64,000 bases of DNA from Spongilla lacustris (GCA_949361645.1 OX442418.1:929226-993225); one strand, 5' to 3'. Numbered from the stretch's first letter, positions 10,819 through 23,472 are shown. Numbers and translations are program-made. Notes: generated from the sequence alone by a model not told the origin.

Positions 10819-11265
10819 TGCATTGTGTCACATACCAGCGTGTGACAGGAGGTAAGCAGAAATGATCTCCACCAAACAACAAAAGCCTTACTAGTATTCT
10901 CTAGTGGTTAGCTGGCTATGCAGCAGGTCATCACATCACCATCATCATTGGTTGGTATTGAGGATAAGATACCTCAAAGGTTTTTATGCTTTCTTTTACA
11001 TAGGTTATTTATTCTCCAAGATTGCAATGCTGCCTCTTTACAAATAGCATGTAGTTTATCCTGTACTTTAGGTTATTGAATTTGATATAATAATTATGAT
11101 TTTTAACTCAAACATCACTTTTACAATTATTCTTACGTTCACTTGGTTTTAATGAAGACAGTATGTATGCGGAATTCTGGTATAATAATGATTGGGTACA
11201 ATGAAGAGAACAACAAGAGCATGAATTTGCAGACTAAGAAGGAAAACTGATGGACTAAATAAATC
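10819..11265. other. Non-coding, nothing recognised
   Basis: AT-rich DNA without a convincing ORF or repeat. Confidence 0.5.
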
Positions 11266-11269
11266 GATG

Positions 11270-11332
11270 CAAGGGCGGACGCAGGGGGGGGGGGGGGGGG
11301 GGGGGGGGGGTCTGGATCCCCGCCCTCCCTCG
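11270..11332. mobile_element. Remnant of hAT-like G-run element
   Basis: The sequence caagggcggacgcagg followed by a run of more than 20 G and then tctggatccccgcc resembles the ends caggggcggatccagg and cctggatccgcctctg of the complete element at 54808-55133. It is probably an internally collapsed or degraded copy. Confidence 0.5.
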
Positions 11333-11659
11333 AACTTGAATATGAATATAATTAACGCAAATTATCGTATGATGTGTAGGATAAATCGGCGCACGTATAT
11401 TTCTACGGAGAGTTCAGCGTGCACTCCGTGGTTGCTAAACAGATTATTTTCATTGGCTCGTACTATATTTTAGTTTTGTAAACTGCGAGATACGTAGTAG
11501 GCTGCTGTACGTACGTAAATCTTGGTAAATGTTCCAAAATGCTAACCCGCGGTTGTAATAGAGTGATTCTTAAGGCAGTTATTTTGATTGGTGCGCTATC
11601 CATCAAGATTGAAAGCACCTTGCTACAAGCTTTGAGAGACAGCAAAAAGGCTGGCTGAC

Positions 11660-12125
11660 CATTGCAACGATGGTGAATTTTAACTGAGTGGCTCAAATAG
11701 CAAAGAAAAGCTAAGCCCGGCGGCGCATGTAACGCGTACCCGGCAATGCAAATCTGCGATGAAACACAGCCATTTAAATCCGAATAACTGACCACAATAG
11801 CCTGGAAATCAGAACGTAACGCATTTATTGGTTATGATTGCCTCCGTTTCTAATCCCCCTATACATGTACAATCTGTGGAAAAATTGGAATGTGTACAAA
11901 AAAAATTTCATGTCGTGCTGAAGGTCATCTGCTGGAATGAGATGGTAAATTTTAAGTAGCTCAAATAGCAAAGAAAAGCGCATGCATGTAATACAGCCAT
12001 TGAAATCCGTAAAAGTACACTGAGTATAGCCTGTATCGAAACCAGAACGTAACAGAGTGGCATTCATTTATTAGTGTTGATTGCCTTAGTTACCAATCCC
12101 CCTACATGAACAATCTGTGGAGGAA
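11660..12125. repeat. Local direct duplication, two diverged copies of about 200 bp
   Basis: Copy one (about 11660-11880) and copy two (about 11930-12125) share in order: ctcaaatagcaaagaaaagc, acagccatt-aaatccg, a stretch around atagcctg, cagaacgtaac, catttatt, gattgcct and aatccccct...caatctgtgg. No coding capacity was recognised. Divergence between copies shows it is not recent. Confidence 0.7.
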
Positions 12126-12377
12126 TGCGCACCATAAATATAGGAATAATAATTGTATCTCCACTGAATCCCTTGTTTCCTTCCCACCATTGCCTTCAAA
12201 TCCTATTTATCACTAACTTTCTCAGAGAGAATGGTTTTTATATCTTGTGGTGATAAGAATCGCGCTGTGCATGTGTAGTAATAATATGATGGGTGTGGCT
12301 TGTTTCCTAATCGGAAGTGGGAGGTGTGCCGGCGTGCATGACAATAATTATTAATAATCCTTGGGACGAGCAAGGCA

Positions 12378-12650
12378 ATGTCGGGAGTTGCCTGTGCATG
12401 TAGCTATGTGAAGGCGCCAAAAGCTACCGCAAAGTTCTGTTATAGATGTGGAAACAAACTATCGCGATCACCTGACCAAACGGAAATAGAACAGAAAAGC
12501 ATGCAACAGCGACCGAAGTGTGTGTTCTGCCAAAGCGAACTGGATACATGCAGGTCAGCCATTTTGTGACGAGTGTGGAGCGGACCAAAAGATGGGAGAA
12601 CTGCTTAAATCTTCGGCGCACGACGACATATATAGCAAGTAAGTGAAATA
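12378..12650 (+). pseudogene. Zinc-ribbon first exon, copy 2
   Basis: ATG at 12378 opens MSGVACACSYVKAPKATAKF, then CYRCGNKL and KCVFCQSEL: a double zinc ribbon (CxC...CxxC, then CxxC...CxxC). Relative to the copy at 5891 there is a 4-bp insertion near 12545 that shifts frame before the last CDEC pair. After the homologous sequence ends, agcaagtaagtg at about 12638-12649 is a good splice donor (GTAAGT), suggesting this was exon 1 of a spliced gene. No following exon is recognised before the transposon at 13428. The parent gene is unknown. Confidence 0.55.
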
Positions 12651-12659
12651 TCAATGGTT

Positions 12660-13260
12660 GCCCTCCTTATCCCAATCCAACGTAAACTGCAAGCAATTCC
12701 AAAGCTACTACATAGCGTAGCGTAAAGTAATTTCGCCAGTACATCTATGGAGCAGTCGCCACCCGCACTTTTTTTTAATAGCGTATAAATAAACCAATAA
12801 AGAATGAAAATTAATAATAAACTTTTTTTAAAAGAATAATAATAAGTTTGAATCTTTCTGTATGAGTTTCAAGCACTCCTTTGTTAGCACCATACACAGT
12901 TTATGCAAGTAACATTGCTCTTTAGAATAAACACGGGGGTGGCGGACACTCCTGACGCTACCCTATTAGGACAGGATTTGAAGTGTTATGAATGCAATTA
13001 GCCATCGAATACATGTACATACCTGCAATGTAATAAAACAGCCGACGCCTAGAAATTAAAGCTTACATGTAGACAACAGAGATAACGCTCGCTCGTTCCA
13101 CACTCGAACCTGATAAGATAAGATTCGCTCGGATAAGAAGTTTAACTTCAGTATTGCACTGTATCTTTGTCACGATCGAAGCGTAATGTTAGCGGTTATG
13201 GAAGATATACATTTCTGACGTTTGAACACGGTGAATTAGGCAGAAATTTAGCTCCCTCCC
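12660..13260. other. Non-coding, nothing recognised
   Basis: AT-rich intergenic DNA with no supported gene. Confidence 0.5.
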
Positions 13261-13264
13261 AAAT

Positions 13265-13320
13265 GTGATTGGTTGTATAGCACGTGATTGGGCCACGTGG
13301 TTGGGGGTTTAAAAGGCTGG
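13265..13320 (+). promoter_or_regulatory. Promoter-like cluster: CCAAT boxes, E-boxes, TATA-like
   Basis: Within 56 bp there are two inverted CCAAT boxes (gattgg at 13267, gattggg at 13286), cacgtg at 13281 and ccacgtgg at 13293, and tttaaaagg at 13308. The spacing fits a plus-strand core promoter. About 110 bp downstream the transposon of 13428 begins, so any host transcript would now run into the element. Confidence 0.4.
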
Positions 13321-13427
13321 TACCTTAGTATGAGTGTTCATTCTAAGCTTGCGTGCACGTGCTGCAAACTTTTTCTTGTTGTTTGTTTTGGTTTTGTGGT
13401 GTTTTATCTGTCCTATAGGTGCAACAC

Positions 13428-13725
13428 TATGGAACGCCCGAACCGCCAAAATTCAAAAAAAAGCGCACAATTAGAAATTTTAATAATCCATTATAAAAAA
13501 GTTTTTTAACTAAAAAAAAAAAAATCTCTGTAAAATATAAAATACGATGCTGTGGTTTGCGGAGGGAAGCGAGGAGTGTATCTTAGTTTACGGACTAATG
13601 GGCGAAGAGACGCTTTGTCGTGCGACTATTAGGACCTTTGACCTTTTTGGAGCATTGGCCGTTTAGCGTCTCTTCTGGTCTGTGGTGGACTGCGTGCAAT
13701 AACCGATGCGCGACTTTATATTGTT
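13428..13725 (+). repeat. Terminal inverted repeat, left end of composite 1
   Basis: Matches the reverse complement of about 26822-27118 and, with an internal indel near 13600, both ends of composite 2 (27150-27430, 55245-55524). Confidence 0.9.
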
Positions 13726-14959
13726 TATCTTTTATACGCCGGTCTTGTTTTCAGCGTCATTTCGGGTTCGTAGCGTAACGATTTTCAAAAGTACCGGTAC
13801 TACCCTTCTTCAGGGTCTTGGTCCCTTGAGGCAATCTCCTTACCAGGATACTAACTTTCAGAAACTTTGGTCGCTTAGCTATGTACACTCCCGTGCACTG
13901 ACCTAACTAGAGCCTGAGTACAATCGTTAATCCACATCAACACCATCAAAGTAATGGCGCTACTGTGGAGGCCTGCAAGGCTGCAAAGAGAAAATAAATG
14001 GCTGATTGGATTACCCAGTAGTGTCAGTTTAGGTGTGCCTAGAGCTGCACTCCTTACACTACTTGATACCATACCCACCTACTCATCAGCCCTCCCTCCC
14101 CTCACACCACACCTTCTCTTGTCTTCACACACACCACTAGTGTGTAAGCACACAACACATCATTGTACACACGCTACACACACACACGCACACCAATGTA
14201 CACCAGTGTAGTGGAGTACTCAACATGTACTGACCATAGGCTGTGTGATGAAGATGTTTGCCTTACAAGTACACTGGGCTCAGTATAACCTAAATATAAA
14301 AAAAATAGAATTTTTCAACTCACATCCTTAGTGTTGAAATCTTGTTTATGCTACCTAGGTCTTCAGGTGGGATAGCCACATGTACTTGCTGTGATTGGAG
14401 ATGGCTGAAGATAAAGCCACATCATGTGATAGGTACAAATTCTTATTAGTAATAATCATTGTATTACATACCCATTTCCTCAGGTTCTGGGACACATTCT
14501 TCTGCTTCCCATCAAGCCACATGTTCATAGCTAAACTCTTTGTCACTCCCTTACATTACTGGTTCATCAACAGCTTCAACTTTATTATCCTTGTGTAGCT
14601 TCGTCTTTCCTTATCTATTCCTCAACCTTGCTATGTATTATATACCATGACGTCAAGGCATGTAACAGGTACCTGCCTTCTTGCATACACAACATGAAGT
14701 GTGGATACGATCAGGATTTCTTTGCTTACTATGTATGCAATTATCTTAGTAAGGATAGTTTAGTATGTTCTGACCTTTCTGTTTTGAAAAGCTACTATTC
14801 CAACTGATATGTTTCTGAAACCCACTACAGTTTAGTACCTGTACGTAATAAAGTGCTGCACCAGCAGCATACATTTGCGGATTGGTGAGCTTATAAATGT
14901 GCATTCTAATCTTGCTGGAGATGAAGTATTGCATTTGCTCAACAGATAACCAGGGTTAA

Positions 14960-16000
14960 ATCTACTCAGCAAAAACCGGAATGGAAACATCGCTTTGTTT
15001 GCCTTGCATATCATCAACGGTATCAAGCCCCTAGCAGTGAAGATGCAAATGATAAACTTCATATGGCTGGGTTAGGGGAGAAAGTTATAGGATTTTCTGT
15101 TTTGAATGTTGATGCAGAAAGCTTTAGGGAAACCATTCATTCTCAAAGTCGCACCTTTCAAGTGGCTACGTCATGTGCAAGGCAATACCTAATTCAGCAC
15201 AGTTGGAACCATTGTCAAACCTGACATATAGTTCACCAGCAGTGAAGTGGAAGCTGCAAAACATATTTGGTCCCACTGCAGCAGGATTTAGACATGTCAT
15301 GCATGAAATCAGGTTCAACTAGTGTAAGCAGCTTGTTTTTCATAACCAATTAATGTACATACAGTCTGTTGATATGTTTCAGATGATGGAGAAGTGTTTG
15401 AAATGTGGGCTTTGTCTTCCTATGGGTGATTTATTGACCCATGTGGAACTGTGCAAAAAATGAACAAATATTGTATTACGCCCTCGGCGTTTTTAAAGAT
15501 ACGAGTACGAAATAATGACACTACTTTTTGTATTTCGACTAAGTTAGTATGTCTGTTTCATAGTATCCATTAACATAGCAGTTATTTCAGTGAGCTAGCG
15601 CTTGCACAGAAAAGGTCTTGAATGTCACCAAGTAAATTTTATGCAGACAAGACATTTTAACTGCACTGCAATTTTCTAATATGTAGGGATGCTATAGCTT
15701 GTTAGACCTTGTATATTTTACATTTGCTAACATCTGTTTACTGTTGTCATACTATTTTTATTTCATTTGTAGTTAAAATGCATACTGCCAATATTTTTTT
15801 TTCATTGGTGAAGAATGGGTTCTTCATCTGATGATGAGTATGCATTTCCTGCCGTTCCTTTTCACTCTTTTGCATTTGTATTACATGTTCCATGCATTAT
15901 TAATATACATGTAAAAGATGCAGCTAAAATGGACACACCCTCCCTCCCCCACGCCACACCTTCTTTTGTCTTCCCCCACCCCCAGATTCACCATTGAATA
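14960..16000 (+). pseudogene. HECT-ligase 5' exon fragments, inner copy in left arm
   Basis: Plus-strand relics of the first half of the transposon HECT gene: a piece with KPEWKHRFVCLAYHQRYQAP (about 14976), a zinc-finger exon EKCLKCGLCLP...THVELC (about 15390-15462) and the SSSDDEYAFPAV exon (about 15815). The segment encoding AESFRETL...LSGGYVM has lost bases and is out of frame. Later exons are missing; the truncated integrase end at 16290 faces it. The same arrangement recurs in the right arm (24549-25600) and at 52000-53530. Confidence 0.7.
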
Positions 16001-16289
16001 GAGCCTTCTGACCCATGGTGGACAAAACTGGTGAATCATCTACAATGACTTCTTATGAGAGGAACTGAGACATTCTCTCTGCCCCGTAGCAGTAATATTG
16101 TACGCAGCCCCATCATGACATAGTGGTTGTCGCTACTGTACTACTACTGGTCAGTAAGGGCGTTTACTTTAAACGGAGGGTTCTGGGTGTCCATTTAAAT
16201 AACTGGTGACACTTAACTAATGGGTCATATCAAGTGCAAATGAAGTGATTAGTCAAATAACTTCATTTCTAAAAAGAGACATTATAGTA

Positions 16290-16880
16290 CTACTGTGGAT
16301 GCAATGAATGAACAAACAGTTTAGCCACCATGAAATGGTTAATCAATGACTGTTCAATGCTGCACTCTGATCCTGGTATCATACTAGTGTGCAGTTGTTG
16401 ATCCAATGCTGCCTTCTGAGTTGCTGAAAGCAGTACTGGTGGATCGTCCACAATGACTTGTTCGTGCTCAATGTTGAGAGGAACTGGACCATTCCAATCA
16501 ATCCCATAACTTTCAGAATCAGGCTAAGATACAAGGTGCAAATTAAATGCATGAATTCATAATGCGTATTTTTTCACTCCTGCACCCCCAGGCATAACAA
16601 AAATAATCCTTCAAAAAGTAAACAGTCCATACTCAAAGACACAATTTTCAGGACTTAAACAACATAATTAATGCTGCTAACATGGCTTGCTCTTAATAAC
16701 ACACTACAGGACTAGTCTACACAATACAAAGCACTAACCTCAACTAAACCCCTTGCAACCATGCAACTTGAAGAGGATTCATCCATTGTGCACAGACCCA
16801 TTGTCCACAGTTGCAGTGGTGTCCTGTTTCCTTCCGTTCTTATTGACTGCTGACACCAGCCACTTCTAAAGCCATCCAAT
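16290..16880 (-). pseudogene. Integrase C-terminal fragment (left arm)
   Basis: Two exons on the minus strand: about 16880-16739 (FRSGW...NRTPLQLWTMGL...ARGLVE) and 16523-16290 (DSESYGIDWNGPVP to the stop), separated by a GT-AG intron. They match the C-terminus of the full integrase at 50031-51701. The catalytic core is missing; homology stops at ccatccaa (16872-16879), where HECT-gene 3' sequence begins. Confidence 0.85.
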
Positions 16881-17071
16881 AGGTAAGGATTTTATCTCGC
16901 CTCACACACGTGTACCTGAACATGCATTTACTTTCCAGACAAACCTTATACATAATGTGACATGCTGATACAAATGAATAGTAAAATCACAGTGACATGC
17001 TGATACAATGTTTGAATGATGCTGATACAATGTTTGAATGATGCTGCTGGTATATATGAAAACGACATACA

Positions 17072-20023
17072 CTTCAAGTTTGACCGAATCCTTCACACCC
17101 TCTTATTGCCAACATCATGCACTCCCTAAACTGTGAGTAGTCCTCGCCATGGCACGTTGGAAGTCGCAGCTCAAGATTGCAGGTTGCAGCTGTTGGTAGT
17201 CGTGCTGTAGTGTCGTGCAGAAAGGAAATCGTACACTTCCTGCTAAAACCCTGGGGTGGGTACCCTGATCCTGTAAAAAACTCTAATAGTTCTTGAATAC
17301 TGCAACATCCTCCAGCTGGTCCTAATAGAGATACAAATGCAATACAATGAAAAACATCATGCAAAGGGCTTACCATTATCACACTCATCAAGGAAGATGT
17401 TGAAATTGAAGTAGGCAAGGTCTTCAATGAGTTTCACATCACCATTCCCCTCCACCAATGTTAGAATGGACCGAAGCATATCTAGCGAAAAATACATTTG
17501 TGACTTGCTATTAGGAAATATTTACATCATGGCATACAGTAACTCTTACCAGCATCAATTGGCACCTCGTTGAAAACAAAAAACTGCCGAAGCACTGATG
17601 GGTTCTTCCGAACAATTGACCCAACCCCCAGGGTTTCCAATCCTTCACAGAACTGATCCATACATGCCTTCACTTTTAGAATAAGATGGTAGTCAAGTAG
17701 AGTGGATACAATGTCATCCTTCATTTTCCACTGTAAGGTGCTGATGGGTTGAGTATAACCACATTCTGCTAAGTAGCTTATGGCTATGTCCTCAGAGAAA
17801 ACTGCTTGTATTTCCTCGGTACAGTTAGCAGCAACCAACTGACATCAGTTAATTGGATATGCAGCAGTTACAGAATTTGTTAATAGCTATGAATAAAGTA
17901 GCAAGCCATCAAAGAAACACAATGCATTTATATATTATAGTATGGTAAACAACAAGGTCAACATTATTTTGCTTGGTGCAGACACTGATAACATCTTATC
18001 ACCTCTTCATCCTTCTTTTGACATACACAATTCTTAAACAACAACTCAAACACAAACTTACTAAAATACAGCACTTCCCTTACTTGAAATGCTTTCACAT
18101 TCATAGAAAAAAACTTTCTCTTTTCACCCCTCAGGAGGGTTGTTGCAGCATGATGAGGCAAAAGTCTGAAAAATTCACGTCTTGGACCACCTGCATCAAT
18201 GGAAGGCTCACCAAAAAATGTGACCTATACAACACAAAAAATAAATAATACTTAAATAGTGCAGGATATGGATATTAATACCTTTAATGGGGAAAGTCCA
18301 TTGATACCCTTTGTTTTGGCCTCCTGCACTGCATCTAACCAGACATCACTGCGCCTCACAGTGATCCGGATGGGTTCCCTCCCATCCATGTTACTTTCCA
18401 ATTCCTTAATAACTTCAGTTATACTACCACTTAATAATAGAGTTGCAAATAAAATGAAACTAAACACCAATTATTACCTTTTCACAGCACTCTCTATCAT
18501 CTTGCTTCTGTCAGGTGCTTGAAAATTACTAAGAAAGGAAATTATGTACAATTGTTTCTAGTTTAAAACCAACACATTAGTACACATGAGGGGAGATGCT
18601 TATGAGAGAACAAGCTCTAATTTATGTTTATGCTCTATCATTGTTCTCATGCACTATCCATTGCTGAGTTATTAATGAAACATGGAAGTGGTCAACTTTG
18701 ATTTTAATTTTTATTTATATACCATATGACCTGTTTTCTCACAATACGTACCATATGTAAATGAATCACACACAGCTAATAATATTCATGTATACCTATT
18801 GGATGCACTCTCCGGAGGTAGCATTGACTGCACCACACTAAATTAAAGAAAAAAATTTAACGATGATACAACTACCATTTACCCAAGGTAAATAAATGCA
18901 CTTTAAGTAACTACCTTTGAGTAGAAGGTGTTGGGGTGTCCATTACAGCTGCATCCTTACATATAATAATGAATGGAACACGTAATACAAATACAAAAAG
19001 TATTACATACTGAGTGAAAAGAAACAGCAGGAAATGCATACTCATCATCAGATGAAGAACCCATTTCTTCACAACTGAAAAAAGAACATTCGCAGTATAT
19101 ATTTTAAATACAAATGAAAAAAAGTATGACCAATGCTTCAAACAGATATTAACAAATGCAAAAATATACATATTACAAAATTGCGGTACAGTTAAAATTT
19201 CTTGTCTACATCAAATTTACTTGGTGACATTCAAGACTTTCTGTGCAAGCATTCATTGAAAAAACTGCTATGTTGATGGATACTATGAAACAGACATACT
19301 AACTTAGTCTAAACACAAAAAAGTAGTGTCCTTATTTTGTACTCGTATCTTTCAAAATGCAGAGTGGGTAATACAAAATTTGTTCACCTTTTGCACAGTT
19401 CCACATGGGTCAATAAATCATCCATAGGAAGACAAAGCCCACATTTCAAACACTTCTCCATCATCTGTAACATATCAACAAACTGTATACATTTGTTATG
19501 AAAAACAAGCTGCTTACACTAGTTGAACCTGATTTCATGCATGACATGTCTAAATCCTGCTGCAGTGGGACCAAATACGTTTTGCAGCATCCACTTCTTT
19601 CCTTTAGGACTGCTGGTGAACTATATGTCAGGTTTGACAATGGTTCCAACTGTGCTGAATTAGGTTTTGCCTTGCACATGACGTAGCCACCTGAAAGGCG
19701 CAACTTTGGGAATGAATGGTACAGTGTCTCCCTAAAGCTTTCTGCATCAACATTCAAAACAGGAAATTCTATAACTTTCTCCCCTAACCCAGCTATATGA
19801 AGTTTATCTTTTTCATCTTCACTACTAGGGGCTTGATACCGTTGATGATATGCAAGGCAAACAAAGCGATGTTTCCATTCCGGTTTTTGCTGAGTAGATT
19901 TAACCCTGGTCTTCTTGTTGAGCAAATGTAATACTTCATCTCGAGCACACTTTCGCTTTTTGTTCATCACAGTGTAACGCGAAAGGTCATTCAGTGCACC
20001 TCTTGCAACTGACATAACAGGAA
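17072..20023 (-). pseudogene. Transposon HECT E3 ubiquitin ligase, left copy (one exon deleted)
   Basis: Read leftwards, GT-AG exons are: about 20023-19517 (VPVMSVARGALNDL, WKHRFVCLAY, GLGEKVIEFPVLNVDAESF); 19465-19389 zinc finger (CLKCGLCLP...HVELC); about 19075 (SSSDDEYAFPAV); 18956-18917; 18838-18797; 18521-18480; 18435-18283 (ITVRRSDVWLDAVQEAK); about 18230-18086 (FFGEPSIDAGGPRREFFRLL), the HECT N-lobe; 17846-17550; 17484-17373; 17322-17072 with FTGSGYPPQGF and LPTAATC, where the cysteine is the expected ubiquitin thioester residue. Resembles G2E3-type HECT proteins. The exon encoding FYFGLFTAMSVVQGGCG, present at 22478 and 32480, is deleted here, so the catalytic domain is broken. Its first exon is probably represented at 49497-49946. 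Confidence 0.82.
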
Positions 20024-20029
20024 CTGAAT

Positions 20030-20880
20030 TATGAAATGAAAACAAGATAGCTGGAACTAGCTGCAACTGATATCCTATTTAGTTTACATCACTTTAGAAT
20101 ACACACACAATACCACAATTGCATCTTGAGTTCACAACCTTGCAAACTCAGAAGCTGAAAACATATTATCAGATTGAATTTTTATTATGCATTGAATTAC
20201 AGTCAACTTAACCAACTTGTGCCAATTGTTGCAAACTCACAACATAATTAAAGTACAATGTATATGCCAGTTGTCGCAAATTAAAAGAGCTGGATTGGAA
20301 TGCACATATTAGCTCACCAACCTGCAAATGTATGCTGCTGGTGCAGCATTTTATTACGTACAGGTACTAAAATGTAGTGGGGTTCAAAAACACAACGAAA
20401 TGAGTTTTGCACAAACAACTTTTTGAAAACGGTTAACAGATGGTTCATCTACCTTTTGAGAGCAACTATTGACCACTGTGGTATCGACAAAGCACATGAT
20501 GAAGCTGTTGAACACGAATGACTGGTATAGCCGCTGCTTTTAACTCAGTATCAAAAGGTAGCAGCTGTTGTATATCATGATTACTGACATAAGTTGTAAA
20601 GAGACTATTAAAATGATGTGTGAGCTTTGTTCGTTCATCTATCTCCAGAAAACGAAGGCGTAACAATCACGCATCATGAACCAATCTTATCCGCTTGATC
20701 TCTTTGAATGGAAGCTATTACGGAGTACCAATTCGATTGAATGAGTGGAAATGCATTGTAAGTCGTTATTGTGCAGTGGTGTCAGTGTGAGAAATATACA
20801 TGCAAGGTGTTTGTTTGGTGTGGCATATAGCTGTTTCAGACAGAACATAAATTTTCTCTGGTATGACTGGGTGAGGTATT
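20030..20880. other. Element interior 5' of HECT exon 2
   Basis: Homologous to 35740-36560 in composite 2. A minus-strand ORF at 20666-20466 (includes RLRFLEIDERTKLTHHF) is not recognised and is not conserved as an open frame in the second copy. Probably intron or 5' sequence of the HECT gene. Confidence 0.4.
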
Positions 20881-20884
20881 CTTG

Positions 20885-21970
20885 TAATATGCTGGGTTAA
20901 GTTTGCTGGGAGTTTGTCGGTGGGGAATGCAGTGTGATGGTGGGGGAAAGGCACTGTATGATGGGTAACATGCTATGTGATGGTGGGTTGGGGATGCTGG
21001 GTGAAGGTTGGTGAAGGTGCTGGGTATGATGGTGGGTGAGTGATGCAGTGTGATGGTGAGTGAGCGATGCTGTGTGATGATGGGTGAGCAATGCCGCGTG
21101 GTGGGGATGTAGCAATGCTGTGATGGTGAGTGAGCAATGTGGGTGATGGTGGGTGAGCAATGTGGGAGTGATGCTGTGTGATGGTGGGTGAGCAATGTGG
21201 GAGTGATGCTGTGCGATGGTGGGTGAGCAATGCAGGAGCGATGATGTGTGATAGTGGATGGGCATGCTGAGTGATGATGGGTGGGAGATGTTGCAAGATG
21301 GTGGGGGAAGGGCACTGTGTGATGGTAGGTGAAGGACGCTCGAGGCTTATGGGTGGGGTGCCATAGTAGGGTGGGTTGGAGATGCTGTAGGGTTGTGGGT
21401 AAGGGACGCTGTGTGATGGTAGGTGGGAGAGGCTGTGTCATGGTGGGTGGGGGATGCCATAGGATTGTGGGTTGGAGATGCCGTGTGATGGTGGAAGAAG
21501 GATGTTGCATGATGGCAGGTGAAGGACACTGTAGGATTGTTGGTGAGGGATGCTATGTTAGTGGGTGTGGGAGCTGTATGATATTGGGTGAGGGATGCTG
21601 TGTGATGGTGGGTGAGCAATGTGGGTAGAGTGAGGGATGGTGTGTGTTGGTGGGTGGATGATGCCATAGAATTGTGAGTGGAGAATGCTTGTGATGGTGT
21701 TGTGTGATGATGAGTGGGGATGCCGTAGGATTGTGGGTGTGGGATGCTGTGTGATGGTAGGGAGTGATGTTCATAATGGCAAGTAAAGGATGCTGTGTGA
21801 TGGTGGGTGGGTGATGCTGCATGACGATCAGTAAATGATACTGTGTGATGGTGGGGGTGAGGGATGCTATGTTGAGGGGGTGCAGAGGATTGTGTGTGGG
21901 GGTGGTGTGATGGTGAGTGAGGGAGCTGTGTGAGGTGGGTAAGGGATGCGAGTGATGCTGTGTGATTACT
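20885..21970. repeat. G/T-rich minisatellite of composite 1, about 35-bp units
   Basis: Degenerate units around gatggtgggtgagcaatg and gggatgctgtgtgatggtg over 1.1 kb. Homologous array at 36570-37870. The large minus-strand frames rich in HHHTASPT are caused by the repeat. Confidence 0.93.
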
Positions 21971-22019
21971 GTCCAGTAAGGTGAACATATTCTGACAACC
22001 TTTCTATCTTTCCATACAG

Positions 22020-22356
22020 TTGCTACCAATGCATATCATGAAGCATAGCTCAAAGATTCATGGGAACACCCCTTTGTTACAAGCAAATAAAAACAATTGC
22101 AGGAGACCTCACATTTTACGTTTACACACCTGCAATGAGTACAATAATCAATGTGGTTACAGTACAGATCAGATAGACCATGTGGGCTATTATCACAAAA
22201 TTATTTGTCTGGGCAATGGATGCGTAGCATATGTCGTTTTACACAGCAGGTCACAACCACCATAGCGCGAACCAGGGTCCGCAGATTTTGCTACACGTAC
22301 CGCAGTTCAGATTCCCTACCCAGACTCCTGATTAATTATATATTCACGCGACGGCA
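22020..22356 (+). other. Unique segment shared with 48376-48977
   Basis: Begins tatcatgaagcatagctc and matches 48378-48977 in the same orientation; the latter carries an extra 270-bp insertion. No coding function recognised. Confidence 0.7.
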
Positions 22357-22477
22357 TATCAGTGTCTGCACCAAGCAAAATAATGTTGACCTTGTTGTTT
22401 ACCATACTATAATATATAAATGCATTGTGTTTCTTTGATGGCTTGCTACTTTATTCATAGCTATTGAATTTTTTCAG

Positions 22478-23472
22478 CAGCGGCACTACTTTTACTTCGG
22501 GCTTTTCACGGCAATGTCTGTTGTCCAGGGGGGGTGTGGTATTCCTTGTTTGGCTGATCCTGTGTATGAGTACATCACTAGTGGAAAGTGTAGTTCTATT
22601 GTGGTCCCCAGTGATGATATTCCGGAACTGGCTATGAGGGATACTGTAGAGAAAGTAAGCCATTAACAAATTCTGTAACTGCTGCATATCCAATTAACTG
22701 ATGTCAGTTGGTTGCTGCTAACTGTACCGAGGAAATACAAGCAGTTTTCTCTGAGGACATAGCCATAAGCTACTTAGCAGAATGTGGTTATACTCAACCC
22801 ATCAGCACCTTACAGTGGAAAATGAAGGATGACATTGTATCCACTCTACTTGACTACCATCTTATTCTAAAAGTGAAGGCATGTATGGATCAGTTCTGTG
22901 AAGGATTGGAAACCCTGGGGGTTGGGTCAATTGTTCGGAAGAACCCATCAGTGCTTCGGCAGTTTTTTGTTTTCAACGAGGTGCCAATTGATGCTGGTAA
23001 GAGTTACTGTATGCCATGATGTAAATATTTCCTAATAGCAAGTCACAAATGTATTTTTCGCTAGATATGCTTCGGTCCATTCTAACATTGGTGGAGGGGA
23101 ATGGTGATGTGAAACTCATTGAAGACCTTGCCTACTTCAATTTCAACATCTTCCTTGATGAGTGTGATAATGGTAAGCCCTTTGCATGATGTTTTTCATT
23201 GTATTGCATTTGTATCTCTATTAGGACCAGCTGGAGGATGTTGCAGTATTCAAGAACTATTAGAGTTTTTTACAGGATCAGGGTACCCACCCCAGGGTTT
23301 TAGCAGGAAGTGTACGATTTCCTTTCTGCACGACACTACAGCACGACTACCAACAGCTGCAACCTGCAATCTTGAGCTGCGACTTCCAACGTGCCATGGC
23401 GAGGACTACTCACAGTTTAGGGAGTGCATGATGTTGGCAATAAGAGGGTGTGAAGGATTCGGTCAAACTTGA
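22478..23472 (+). pseudogene. HECT E3 ligase 3' exons, right arm
   Basis: Four plus-strand exons with consensus borders: 22478-22654 (FYFGLFTAMSVVQGGCG...EYITSGK), 22708-22996 (VAANCTEEIQ...NEVPIDA), 23065-23172 (ILTLVEGNGDVKLIEDLAYF) and 23225-23472 (FTGSGYPPQGF, catalytic-type LPTAATC, GFGQT stop). They encode the HECT C-terminal portion with the thioester cysteine. Upstream exons are absent because the palindrome centre lies at about 22357, so this is a 5'-truncated duplicate. It restores the exon deleted in the left arm, with intact splice sites. Confidence 0.82.
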
